Assembly: GCA_002707155.1 (NCBI GenBank)
Contig: PAME01000001.1
Location: forward strand, 604,029 to 668,028
Source: Crocinitomicaceae bacterium
GTDB taxonomy: Bacteria; Bacteroidota; Bacteroidia; Flavobacteriales_G; Salibacteraceae
Length of the DNA: 64,000 nucleotides
Reading direction: 5' to 3'
Below are positions 53,194 to 62,275 of the stretch, piece after piece (position 1 is the first letter of the stretch; every line of letters starts with the position of its first letter). The notes under the pieces were generated by a model that made no database searches, was not told where the DNA came from, and saw only the letters and a list, made by a program, of their open reading frames with translations. The translations under genes and the position numbers were made by a program.

Positions 53194-55062
53194 ATGTGCG
53201 GAATTGCAGGTGTTTATGGATTAGAAGGAATAGCGGATGCGCAAGGGCTTGCCAAAGGCTTGACCAATTCCATTCAGCACCGTGGACCCGATGCATCCAA
53301 TACGTATACGGATGAGTCGGTAGTTTTGGTGCATACGCGATTGAGTATCCTCGATTTGGATGAACGATCGAATCAACCCTTTAAAGACCCTGCTGGCCGA
53401 TACGTGCTTGTTTTTAATGGTGAAATCTACAATTTCAAAGCAGTTAAAAAGGAATTATCCTCCTACACCTTTACCACGGAATCAGATACCGAAGTGCTCC
53501 TGGCAGCGTGGCTGAAATGGGGCATTGATTGTCTCTCTCGTTTTAATGGAATGTTTGCTTTTACCATTTGGGATAAAGCAAAAAAAGAGTTGTTCATTGT
53601 CCGCGATAGAATGGGGATTAAGCCCGTTTATTTTTACCAAGGCGATAAAAACTTTGTGTTCGGAAGCGAATTAAGAGCGCTATTGTATACCGGCCTAGTG
53701 CCAAGAAAATTAGCCTCGGAACATTTAGCCGAGTACCTAAAATACCAAACGGTGCACGCACCGAGAACACTCCTTAAAGATGTTTTTTTAATTCCAGCGG
53801 GATCTTATTTGAAAATAGCAGATGCTACCGTTACCGAACATCAATATTGGAAAGCAGAAGAACAGGTGGCACAACGGAAAGTAGATGCTGCTTCTGTAAA
53901 AGCGGAAACCAAGCAGTTGCTCATAGAGGCGGTGGATCGTCGCTTGGTAAGCGATGTGCGTATTGGCGCTTTTTTGAGCGGAGGTATTGATAGCTCGCTG
54001 TTAGTAGGCATAATTCGAAAAGAACTCAATAAACCCATCGACACCTTTGCGATAACCTTTAAGGAAAAAGAATTTTCTGAAGCCAAGTATAGCAGAATGG
54101 TCGCTGAACGTTTTCAAACCCAACACCACGAAATTGAATTATCCTCGGAAGACTTTAAAGAAAAAATTCCTTTGGCATTGGATGCCATGGATCACCCTAG
54201 CGGAGATGGCCCCAACTCCTATACGGTAGCTGAGGCGGTAAAAAAGCAAGGCATTACGGTAGCGTTATCGGGATTGGGCGGCGATGAGCTTTTTGCAGGT
54301 TATCCATTTTTCACGCGACATTTAGATTTGCAACAGAAGAAATACCTATTGAGTTTTCCTCCTTTTATTCGAGGAATTATCGGTAAACTATTAATGCAAG
54401 TAAAACCGGGAACCACTAGTCAAAAAATAGCAGAAACACTATCCTTGCCTTATTTTGATTTGGCCTATACCTATCCTGTAAATCGCAGGGTGTTGGCTGA
54501 AAACTGGATTTCAAAACTCTTGGGAAAAGAGACGAAAAGGGATGTATTGAGTGAAGAGATAAACGATCTTTTTGCTTTTGGAACTTTTGGAAGTCGTCTG
54601 CCAGAATTGAGTAAAGTATCACTGGTTGAATTGGGAACCTACATGCAAAACGTATTGTTGCGCGATACCGATCAAATGAGTATGGCGCATGCCTTGGAAG
54701 TTCGCGTGCCTTTTCTAGATCACAAATTGGTCAGCCATTGTTTGAGTATTTCCGATAAATTGAAATACCCAAAGTACCCAAAATCACTGCTGATTGAATC
54801 TTTTGAAGGCCTTTTACCGGACGAGGTGGTGCATCGCGAAAAAATGGGTTTTGTATTGCCTTGGGAAAATTGGCTGAGAAATGACTTAAAGTCCTTACTC
54901 GATAGTAGTTTTACTTTCTTAAGTAGCACGCGTCATTTTGATGCAATGGCTATAATGGAGCTAAAAACGAGCTTTGAAAACAAACAAGACGGCATTAATT
55001 GGAGCAGAGTATGGCCTTTGGTTACCTTAGGCGCTTGGATGCAAAAGCATGAAATTGACTAA
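53194..55062 (+). CDS. asnB: Asparagine synthetase, glutamine-hydrolysing, type B
   Basis: A 622-residue enzyme with the N-terminal nucleophile Cys2 (MCGIAGVYG), a class II glutamine amidotransferase domain to about 210 and an ATP-binding synthetase domain with the PP-loop AFLSGGIDSSLL. It normally makes asparagine. In polysaccharide clusters, homologues are frequent and may amidate sugar acids such as uronates. Here it is followed by glycosyltransferase genes with overlap, which favours a cluster-specific role. Confidence 0.9.
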   Translation: MCGIAGVYGLEGIADAQGLAKGLTNSIQHRGPDASNTYTDESVVLVHTRLSILDLDERSNQPFKDPAGRYVLVFNGEIYNFKAVKKELSSYTFTTESDTEVLLAAWLKWGIDCLSRFNGMFAFTIWDKAKKELFIVRDRMGIKPVYFYQGDKNFVFGSELRALLYTGLVPRKLASEHLAEYLKYQTVHAPRTLLKDVFLIPAGSYLKIADATVTEHQYWKAEEQVAQRKVDAASVKAETKQLLIEAVDRRLVSDVRIGAFLSGGIDSSLLVGIIRKELNKPIDTFAITFKEKEFSEAKYSRMVAERFQTQHHEIELSSEDFKEKIPLALDAMDHPSGDGPNSYTVAEAVKKQGITVALSGLGGDELFAGYPFFTRHLDLQQKKYLLSFPPFIRGIIGKLLMQVKPGTTSQKIAETLSLPYFDLAYTYPVNRRVLAENWISKLLGKETKRDVLSEEINDLFAFGTFGSRLPELSKVSLVELGTYMQNVLLRDTDQMSMAHALEVRVPFLDHKLVSHCLSISDKLKYPKYPKSLLIESFEGLLPDEVVHREKMGFVLPWENWLRNDLKSLLDSSFTFLSSTRHFDAMAIMELKTSFENKQDGINWSRVWPLVTLGAWMQKHEID

Positions 55063-56176
55063 GAAAAAACTCCTTGTTTTATGCGATTGGTATTTACCTG
55101 CCGTAAAAGCGGGTGGTCCCGTTCGCAGTGTTGCGGCTATTGTTACGGCATTAAAAAACGACTTTGAAATTTCGGTGCTAACGTCGGATCGAGATGTGGG
55201 AGATGACCACTCTTTTCCGGGCATTGAAACTGATGTTTGGTTGAGCAAGGACGGATATCGATTGCAATATTTGTCTCCTGATGCTAATAAAAAGACCATC
55301 AAAGCGGAAGTCGGTAAGGATTACGATAAAATCTATCTGAATAGTTTATTCTCTAAGTTTTTCACGATTCTAGCGCTGAGAAGTTTAAAAACTGCAGCTA
55401 AAAGTAAAGTGGTCATTGCTCCTAGAGGAATGTTAGGTGCAGGTGCATTGGGCTTAAAGGCGCTAAAAAAGCAAGTATTTCTTAGTCTAGCAAAAGCCAT
55501 TGGTTTGTACAATAAGGTGACTTGGCATGCCTCTACTTCAATAGAAGCGACAGAAATAAGGAAGGTTTTTCCAGCTGCTAAAGTGACTGCATTGGAGAAT
55601 TTGTCGGTTTGCAAACCCGCCAAATATGTAGAGAGCAGCAAGCAGGAAGGGCGGCTGAAAATGGTTTTCGTTTCCAGAATTTCAGTAAAGAAGAATTTGT
55701 TGTTTTTACTCCAACTCCTATCGGAAATCGGAGAAGAAAAAATTAGTCTAGATATTTACGGTCCTCTAGAAGATGCCGAGTATTGGGAAAAATGTTTGGT
55801 ACTATTGGATGCCAACTCAGAGGCTCAATACAAAGGAGTGCTTGAACCAAATAATTCGCACAGTGTGCTCAGCGCCTATGATTTATTTGTGCTGCCGACT
55901 TTAAACGAAAATTTTGGCCATGTCATTTTAGAGGCGTTGAATAGTAGTTTACCGCTTTTGTTATCCAACAACACGCCTTGGCTCAACTTGAAAGCGCAAA
56001 ATATTGGTGCAGATATACCGCTCGAAGAAAAGGAAGAGTGGAAGGAAAGCTTGCTGCAATTTGCAGAGATGTCGTATAGCGCATACGAACCGATGCGTCA
56101 ATCTGCATGGAATTTTGGTCAGAAAAAACTCGATCAAGACTATTTAATAAAAGAGTACGTCAATTTGTTCAGTTGA
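55049..56176 (+). CDS. GT4 glycosyltransferase
   Basis: A 375-residue GT-B enzyme: LLVLCDWYLPAVKAGGPVRS at the start (the family form with the PAVKAGGP loop), FVSRISVKKNLLFLLQLL, and LNENFGHVILEALNSSLPLL (EX7E) in the donor domain. It overlaps asnB by 14 bases. Confidence 0.87.
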   Translation: MKLTKKKLLVLCDWYLPAVKAGGPVRSVAAIVTALKNDFEISVLTSDRDVGDDHSFPGIETDVWLSKDGYRLQYLSPDANKKTIKAEVGKDYDKIYLNSLFSKFFTILALRSLKTAAKSKVVIAPRGMLGAGALGLKALKKQVFLSLAKAIGLYNKVTWHASTSIEATEIRKVFPAAKVTALENLSVCKPAKYVESSKQEGRLKMVFVSRISVKKNLLFLLQLLSEIGEEKISLDIYGPLEDAEYWEKCLVLLDANSEAQYKGVLEPNNSHSVLSAYDLFVLPTLNENFGHVILEALNSSLPLLLSNNTPWLNLKAQNIGADIPLEEKEEWKESLLQFAEMSYSAYEPMRQSAWNFGQKKLDQDYLIKEYVNLFS

Positions 56177-56189
56177 AATTACTTTTGCA

Positions 56190-56744
56190 ATGATGCAAGA
56201 AACGGATTTAAGTACCTTTAATAACAGTTGGTATAAACCAGGCAACCCATTTAAAAGGTTGATTTGGTATGTAGTAAACTTACTGGTATTCAAGAATCCC
56301 TTGTTTGTGTTTATTGCTCCTAAATTGCTTTTATTGAGATGGTTTGGGGCGAAAATTGGCAGTGGGGTAGTTATTAAACCGGCTGTAAACATCAAATACC
56401 CTTGGTTTTTGAGTATAGGAAATAATACCTGGATAGGGGAAGGGGTTTGGATAGATAATCTGGACCAAATAACGATTGGTAAAAATTGCTGCGTGTCTCA
56501 AGGTGCCTTGTTACTCAGCGGAAATCACAATTATAAACGTTCTGCATTCGATTTAATATTAAAGCCCATTACCTTAGAAGACGGTGTTTGGATAGGCGCA
56601 AATGCGGCGGTTACTCAAGGCGTGAGATGTAAATCGCATTCCTTATTGGTAGTAGGTTCAGTGGCGTCAGCAAATTTAGAGGCCTATACCATTTACAGAG
56701 GAAACCCAGCTGTTGCGGTTAAAGAACGAATCATTAAGTCGTGA
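56190..56744 (+). CDS. WcaF-like acetyltransferase
   Basis: A 184-residue hexapeptide acetyltransferase of the WcaF/LacA-type. It starts with SWYKPGNPFKRLIWYVVNL-like residues (the typical WcaF start) and continues with hexapeptide repeats: IGNNTWIGEGVWIDNL, CCVSQGALLLSGNHNYKRS (with the catalytic His in GNHNY) and DGVWIGANAAVTQGVRCK. It should O-acetylate a sugar of the exopolysaccharide. ATG at 56190. Confidence 0.87.
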   Translation: MMQETDLSTFNNSWYKPGNPFKRLIWYVVNLLVFKNPLFVFIAPKLLLLRWFGAKIGSGVVIKPAVNIKYPWFLSIGNNTWIGEGVWIDNLDQITIGKNCCVSQGALLLSGNHNYKRSAFDLILKPITLEDGVWIGANAAVTQGVRCKSHSLLVVGSVASANLEAYTIYRGNPAVAVKERIIKS

Positions 56745-57490
56745 AAATCTCCATAATTACGGTAAGCTACAATGCAGCTGCGACCATAGAAGAAACGATG
56801 CAGTCGGTATTTCATCAGTCCTACGGGAACATTGAATACGTTATCATTGATGGTGGTTCTAGCGATGGCACGCTGGAGATAGTTGAAAGGTACTCGGATA
56901 AAATAGCTCATTATGTTTCCGAACCCGATGGCGGTATTTATTTCGGAATGAACAAAGGAATAGCAGCATGCTCGGGCGATTATATTGGAATTTTAAACGC
57001 GGATGATGTATACGCTTCAAAAGAAGTGCTCTCAGAGGTTGCAGAGCTCTTAAAAGCTTCATCTGCCGATACTTTATACGGCGATCTGGAGTATGTTGCG
57101 GAAGACAACCTACAAAAGGTGGTGCGAAAGTGGGTTTCGGGAAACTTTCAATCCAATAAATTTTTATCGGGGTGGATGCCTCCGCACCCTACTTTTTTTG
57201 TAAAAAAAGAATTGTACACAAGCTGCGGCGTGTTTAATACTGATTTTAAGCTAGCCGCAGACTACGAGTTGATGTTGCGCTTTTTATACAAGCATAAGTT
57301 GAGTGCTGTTTACTTGCCAAAAACTTTAATAAAAATGCGAGTTGGAGGAGTGAGTAACAATAGCTTGAAAAACAGATTAGCAGCAAACAAAGAAGATAGA
57401 AAAGCGTGGGTGGTAAATTCAATACGCCCAAAATGGTACACGCTTTTTATGAAACCAGCCTCAAAATTGTTGCAATTCTTAAAAAAGTAA
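56741..57490 (+). CDS. GT2 glycosyltransferase (WcaA/WcaE-like)
   Basis: A 249-residue GT2 enzyme: ISIITVSYNAAATIEETMQS, VIIDGGSSDGTLEIVERYSD, EPDGGIYFGMNKGIA and LNADDVY (DxD-like). These blocks are those of the WcaA/WcaE group in colanic-acid-like clusters, consistent with the preceding wcaF-like gene. GTG start overlapping the previous stop. It ends the plus-strand run, three bases before the stop of the minus-strand DUF6089 gene. Confidence 0.88.
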   Translation: MKISIITVSYNAAATIEETMQSVFHQSYGNIEYVIIDGGSSDGTLEIVERYSDKIAHYVSEPDGGIYFGMNKGIAACSGDYIGILNADDVYASKEVLSEVAELLKASSADTLYGDLEYVAEDNLQKVVRKWVSGNFQSNKFLSGWMPPHPTFFVKKELYTSCGVFNTDFKLAADYELMLRFLYKHKLSAVYLPKTLIKMRVGGVSNNSLKNRLAANKEDRKAWVVNSIRPKWYTLFMKPASKLLQFLKK

Positions 57491-57493
57491 AAC

Positions 57494-58429
57494 TTAGAAT
57501 TTCGCTCGAGATTTTTTACGCTTGTACTTTCTTCGAGAGAAATGATACCTACTTTTCTTAAAGGAGCGTTTTTTACCTCTTATAGCATAACTGTAAGTAA
57601 TGCCTGTAAATGCGTACCAGTCTTTATTGTCTGCAAAACCTCGAGGCGCCGTACCCACTGGATCTGATCCATAGCTAAAGTTTTCGCTTCCAATAAAACG
57701 GGGATCGTTTGTCCCTTCTAATTCAATACTTCTGTCTTGTAAAGCCAAGGTTGTAGGATCGGTAAACTCTGTGTGATGAACATAACGTGAGCTAACATCA
57801 TCCACGTAATCGGTAAATGTTTTTCTTAGGCCTGCTTCCCAACCAATCAAATGGTTTTTATTGACCCTAAAATGAAACCCAATACCTACTGGCACTGCGG
57901 GTTGGATTCTACCATAACTAACACCTTCGGTTTGCAGCGGTTGAAGTGCTACCCAACTTCCGTTCAGTTCTGCTTTAGGATTGTTGTAAAACGCACCAAT
58001 GCCTCCAAACGCAAAAAGGTTGAAGTCTAAACGGTAAGTGTAGGTTCTGCCTACATCACGAATGATTAAAAAATGCCATTCCCCTCTACCACTCAATTCA
58101 ATGATATCATTTTTAAAACTTAAATTTCTTGAGTAAGCGGGGTCGCTTTCAGCATTTTTATCATCTCCTCTAACTTGACCGTAGTTTACTCCTACTTGAA
58201 GTGCAAAATTTGGAGAGAAAAAATTTCGAAAAGATCCACCAGCGTGGAAGCGCATTTGGTTTAAATCTACCCCAACACCGCTTTTTCCAATGTCTCCAAG
58301 GAACAAAGCTGCGCCAAACTTAACACCAAAGTCTTTACTGTTAAACTGGCCGTACTGAGCAGATACTTGCATGCTGCAAACAACTAATACAGGCAGTATA
58401 AGCCTTGATAGTATTGTTTCGAGTTTCAT
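57494..58429 (-). CDS. Outer-membrane beta-barrel protein, DUF6089 family
   Basis: A 311-residue secreted protein. A signal peptide (1-24) is followed by amphipathic strands of a small barrel: VKFGAALFLGDIGKSGVGVD, ALQVGVNYGQVRGDD, WHFLIIRDVG, FGGIGAFYNNP. The C-terminus is strikingly basic (about 25 residues, mostly Lys/Arg with Ser, starting after YSYAIRGKKRSF), which is unusual after a barrel. Such barrels of Bacteroidota have no assigned function. It is divergent from the T9SS type B gene. Confidence 0.82.
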   Translation of the reverse strand: MKLETILSRLILPVLVVCSMQVSAQYGQFNSKDFGVKFGAALFLGDIGKSGVGVDLNQMRFHAGGSFRNFFSPNFALQVGVNYGQVRGDDKNAESDPAYSRNLSFKNDIIELSGRGEWHFLIIRDVGRTYTYRLDFNLFAFGGIGAFYNNPKAELNGSWVALQPLQTEGVSYGRIQPAVPVGIGFHFRVNKNHLIGWEAGLRKTFTDYVDDVSSRYVHHTEFTDPTTLALQDRSIELEGTNDPRFIGSENFSYGSDPVGTAPRGFADNKDWYAFTGITYSYAIRGKKRSFKKSRYHFSRRKYKRKKSRAKF

Positions 58430-58452
58430 TTCAGGCTTTACTATAGTTCTGG

Positions 58453-58460
58453 CAAAAATA
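58453..58460 (-). promoter_or_regulatory. Possible -7 element of the DUF6089 gene
   Basis: Minus strand TATTTTTG matches TAnnTTTG, ending 23 bases before the ATG at 58429. Confidence 0.42.
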
Positions 58461-58587
58461 ATAAATTATCCGTATAATTTACGGTTGACCAGAACCTTAT
58501 GTTGTTGGAGTTTTTCAACGAAAGCCCTAGAACAGGAGTGCATTTTAAGTGGGTGACTAAAATAATAAATAACTAAATTCGCGTTTC

Positions 58588-60681
58588 ATGAAGGTGAATC
58601 AATCCATTCTATTAATCATTGCGAGCCTAATGTTGGTTTGTAGCTCTGTTTCAGCACAGGTTACTGCGCCGTCATTGCGTTGCATTTCGGTAGATGGCTC
58701 ACAAATTAAGTTAGACTGGGTAATTTCAAACGACCCCTCAGGGGAGTTTACAAAGTATGAAGTTTTTCAGTCCATTGGAATGAGCCCTTTTGTAAACGTT
58801 GCAAACCTCAATAACCGCATCCAAAACTCTTACACGCACATCAATGCAAATTTTGGAGCCCCATCTTCAGACCACCGTTATTATATAATTGCGGAATACG
58901 ACGATGGAACGGTAAAAAACACCTTGCCTTCGGATACTTTACGACCTATTGTTCCCAATTTGACGGTCAATCAAAATGTTTCGGGCCAGTTGGTGTGGAA
59001 TCCGATTCACACGCCCGATTTGCCAAGTTCTGCTGCAAGATACGATGTCGATAGAAGGTTTTCAGGTGCTGTGCCGAATTGGACGAACGGTCTTGCTACC
59101 CCAAATTTAGGTGATGAATTTTTTAATGATAATGTTGCGCGTTGTGATGATGAAGTTTTTTATCGGGTAAGACTGCAAGATAACAGCGGTTGTGAAAGTG
59201 TATCTGCAATTGCAAATCAGGTGTTGGTGAAAAGTGCAGGCCCCGCTCCAATGAGCTTTAGTGCAATTTCAGTAAATAAGGATTTTGGGCATACAGAGTT
59301 ATTTTGGGACCAACACCCAGAGCCAGAAACGATTGGTTACATCATTTTTTATGTTGATGCAAATGGTTCAGCAGTAATAATTGATACAGTAAGCAGCTCA
59401 ACTTTTTCATACAAAGATTTAGATGTAAGACGCCCTTCTTTTTTAGCGGCGCAGTGTTACAGAATTGCACCAATTGACTCTTGTAGCAAAACGCAAGGTG
59501 CTATCAGTACACATTGTACCATGCATTTAACCAGAACCTTTGATCCCTGCGAAGGCGAAGTCTCGTTGAATTGGACGCCATATGATGGTTGGGATAACGG
59601 AGTGGAGCAATACGATGTGTATATGAGTACTAATAACGGCCCTTTTGTGCTGAAAGGAGAGGTTGATGGTACAGTGAATTCCTATGGTATATTAAATATT
59701 TCTGCCATTAATACCTACGCTTTTTACATTACTGCACGAAGTAGAACGGGAGGAGTAAGTTCTAACTCCAACTTATTGGGGACAAAATTTGACATAGCGG
59801 ATAAAACCCAACACATAAGATTGAGGTCCGCAACTATCAATGAAAACACTTCGGTTGGAATTAATTGTTTGGTAGATCGAAAAGCTGAGTTTGATCATAT
59901 TGCATTGTATCGATCGCACAGTAGAGAAGGGACTTATCAAAAAATAAGAAAGTTTGTTCCAAGTAATCGAGTAGATTCATTTTTAACCATTGAGGATACT
60001 ATTCCCTTGGATAATCAATTGAAAGCATTTTACTATGCAATTGTAATTGATGAATGCGGCAAGCCTATTGTTAAGAGCAATACCATTAGTACAACTTACC
60101 TAAAGGCAGTAGGAAGTAAATATGATTTTAAAACAGAATTGAATTGGAATTTAGCCATAATTACGGACACTATTGAACAAGTTCAGCCCGCTTATTATGC
60201 CTATTATGGAATGAATCGGCAGCTGCAGGCTAATTATTTTGGTTCCTCTCGAACCGGAACTCGGCTGGAGCATCCGTTTGTCAGTGATGCTATTTACAGC
60301 AACGAATTCTGTTATCAAATCGAGCTAATTCAACAAGCAAGTACATTATACCCAAAAGAAGATATCAGTTATTCGAACATGGAGTGCTTTTTATTTGAAC
60401 CTGAATTTCATATTCCCACTGCATTTTCACCGAATATTGACGGGGTAAATGAAATCTGGAAACCAGAAATTATATACGGTGAGGCTGGAACAGGATACTT
60501 ACTTCAGATATACGACCGTTGGGGAAAAATTGTATTTGAAACCGATGATCCAAATGAAGGATGGGATGGAACACACAACTCAGAGCCATGTCCTATAGGT
60601 TCGTATATCTATAAATTCAAGTTACTAAGCTACTCGGAATCGCAGATACAGCGAGAAGGAACTTTCACTTTAGTGCGATAG
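58588..60681 (+). CDS. T9SS type B cargo (gliding-motility-associated C-terminal domain protein)
   Basis: A 697-residue secreted protein. Residues 1-24 form a signal peptide. The body holds fibronectin-III-like beta-sandwich repeats (IKLDWVISNDPSG, FGHTELFWDQHPEPETIGYI, VSLNWTPYDGWDNGVEQYDV). The C-terminal ~90 residues are the type B sorting domain: IPTAFSPNIDGVNEIW, LLQIYDRWGKIVFET and PIGSYIYKFKL. It should be secreted by T9SS and anchored to the cell surface. Monocistronic. Confidence 0.88.
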   Translation: MKVNQSILLIIASLMLVCSSVSAQVTAPSLRCISVDGSQIKLDWVISNDPSGEFTKYEVFQSIGMSPFVNVANLNNRIQNSYTHINANFGAPSSDHRYYIIAEYDDGTVKNTLPSDTLRPIVPNLTVNQNVSGQLVWNPIHTPDLPSSAARYDVDRRFSGAVPNWTNGLATPNLGDEFFNDNVARCDDEVFYRVRLQDNSGCESVSAIANQVLVKSAGPAPMSFSAISVNKDFGHTELFWDQHPEPETIGYIIFYVDANGSAVIIDTVSSSTFSYKDLDVRRPSFLAAQCYRIAPIDSCSKTQGAISTHCTMHLTRTFDPCEGEVSLNWTPYDGWDNGVEQYDVYMSTNNGPFVLKGEVDGTVNSYGILNISAINTYAFYITARSRTGGVSSNSNLLGTKFDIADKTQHIRLRSATINENTSVGINCLVDRKAEFDHIALYRSHSREGTYQKIRKFVPSNRVDSFLTIEDTIPLDNQLKAFYYAIVIDECGKPIVKSNTISTTYLKAVGSKYDFKTELNWNLAIITDTIEQVQPAYYAYYGMNRQLQANYFGSSRTGTRLEHPFVSDAIYSNEFCYQIELIQQASTLYPKEDISYSNMECFLFEPEFHIPTAFSPNIDGVNEIWKPEIIYGEAGTGYLLQIYDRWGKIVFETDDPNEGWDGTHNSEPCPIGSYIYKFKLLSYSESQIQREGTFTLVR

Positions 60682-60744
60682 TCCTTTTCAATCAACACCC
60701 ACTTTATTAAATTGCTTTAACAACCGCATAAACACCATTATATA

Positions 60745-60752
60745 TACTTTTG
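60745..60752 (+). promoter_or_regulatory. Possible -7 element of guaB
   Basis: TACTTTTG matches TAnnTTTG and ends 32 bases before the guaB ATG at 60785. A correctly spaced -33 TTG is not evident. Confidence 0.45.
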
Positions 60753-60784
60753 TGAAATTTTAAAATTGGGTAAACTTTAGAAGT

Positions 60785-62248
60785 ATGAGTGTTGAAAAAA
60801 TTCTATTTGAGGGACTTACTTACGACGATGTATTATTGATTCCGGCCTATTCTGAAGTATTACCGCGAGATGTAAACATCTCCACCCAGTTTTCAAGAAA
60901 TATTTCTTTAAATCTTCCAATTGTCTCTGCTGCTATGGATACAGTTTCTGAGTCTGCGCTTGCAATAGCCTTGGCTCAAGAAGGAGGAATTTCTGTACTG
61001 CACAAGAATATGAGTATTGAGCAACAAGCAAATCAGGTGCGTAAGGTGAAACGTTACGAGAGTGGAATGATTCAGGATCCTGTAACGCTTATGGAAGATG
61101 CGGTATTGGGCGATGCGCTGGGTTTAATGAAAGAACACTCCATTGGTGGAATTCCAATAATTGATGGAAATGGAAAATTAACTGGAATAATTACGAATCG
61201 CGACCTGAGGTTTGAGAAACAACTCAATAAGCCCGTTCGTGATATAATGACCAAAGAAAATATTATTACAGCCAGCAAGGGAACTACGCTTGACCAAGCA
61301 GAACAAATACTGCAAGAACACAAAATTGAGAAGTTACCGGTAGTTGATAAAGATTTCAAACTGATTGGCTTAATTACCTTTAAAGACATTATTAAATTTC
61401 GAACCAAACCAAATGCTGCAAAAGACCAATATGGTCGCTTGCGTGTGGCTGCAGCCGTTGGAGTTACTGGTGATACGTTTGAAAGAGTTGAGGCCTTGGT
61501 AAAAGCAGGTGTAGATGCTGTTGTTGTAGATACCGCTCACGGTCACTCAAAAGGAGTGATTGATTTGTTTGCAGAAGTAAAAAAGACGTTTACCACCATT
61601 GATTGTGTGGTTGGAAATATTGCCACTCCAGAAGCGGCAAAAATGCTGATTGATAAAGGAGCTGATGCCGTTAAGGTAGGAATCGGACCGGGTTCAATTT
61701 GTACTACCCGAGTTATTGCTGGTGTAGGTGTCCCACAGTTTTCAGCAGTTATGAACGTTGCTCAGGCAGTGGCTGAAACAGGAGTTCCCATTATAGCAGA
61801 CGGCGGCATTCGATTTACGGGTGATGTGGTTAAAGCATTAGCAGCTGGTGGACATACGATAATGGCCGGTTCAATGTTTGCAGGAACACAAGAATCACCA
61901 GGAGAAACCATTATCTATGAAGGTAGAAAATTTAAATCCTACCGAGGAATGGGGTCTATAGAAGCTATGCAAAAAGGCTCTAGTGATCGCTATTTTCAAG
62001 ATGCGGAAGACGACATAAGTAAACTTGTACCAGAAGGTATTTCGGGGCGCGTTCCATTTAAAGGAAACTTGTCAGAGGTGATTTATCAAATTATTGGAGG
62101 TATTCGAGCTGGAATGGGCTATTGTGGTGCTGGAACGCTTGAGGAACTTAGAAAAGCGCAGTTTGTAAGAATTACTTCTGCAGGAGTTACAGAAAGTCAC
62201 CCGCACGATATTGCAATTACAAGAGAAGCACCTAATTATTCACGTTAA
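60785..62248 (+). CDS. guaB: IMP dehydrogenase
   Basis: A 487-residue enzyme making XMP from IMP, the first step towards GMP, in the cytosol. It has [20 protein letters not shown] at the N-terminus, two CBS domains (about 95-205), the substrate loop [15 protein letters not shown] with the catalytic Cys, and the flap with [11 protein letters not shown]. Length and motifs are those of a complete enzyme. The following peptidyl-prolyl isomerase gene is 27 bases away. Confidence 0.96.
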   Translation: MSVEKILFEGLTYDDVLLIPAYSEVLPRDVNISTQFSRNISLNLPIVSAAMDTVSESALAIALAQEGGISVLHKNMSIEQQANQVRKVKRYESGMIQDPVTLMEDAVLGDALGLMKEHSIGGIPIIDGNGKLTGIITNRDLRFEKQLNKPVRDIMTKENIITASKGTTLDQAEQILQEHKIEKLPVVDKDFKLIGLITFKDIIKFRTKPNAAKDQYGRLRVAAAVGVTGDTFERVEALVKAGVDAVVVDTAHGHSKGVIDLFAEVKKTFTTIDCVVGNIATPEAAKMLIDKGADAVKVGIGPGSICTTRVIAGVGVPQFSAVMNVAQAVAETGVPIIADGGIRFTGDVVKALAAGGHTIMAGSMFAGTQESPGETIIYEGRKFKSYRGMGSIEAMQKGSSDRYFQDAEDDISKLVPEGISGRVPFKGNLSEVIYQIIGGIRAGMGYCGAGTLEELRKAQFVRITSAGVTESHPHDIAITREAPNYSR

Positions 62249-62275
62249 TCCATCGATTTAATCAAATAAGTTATT

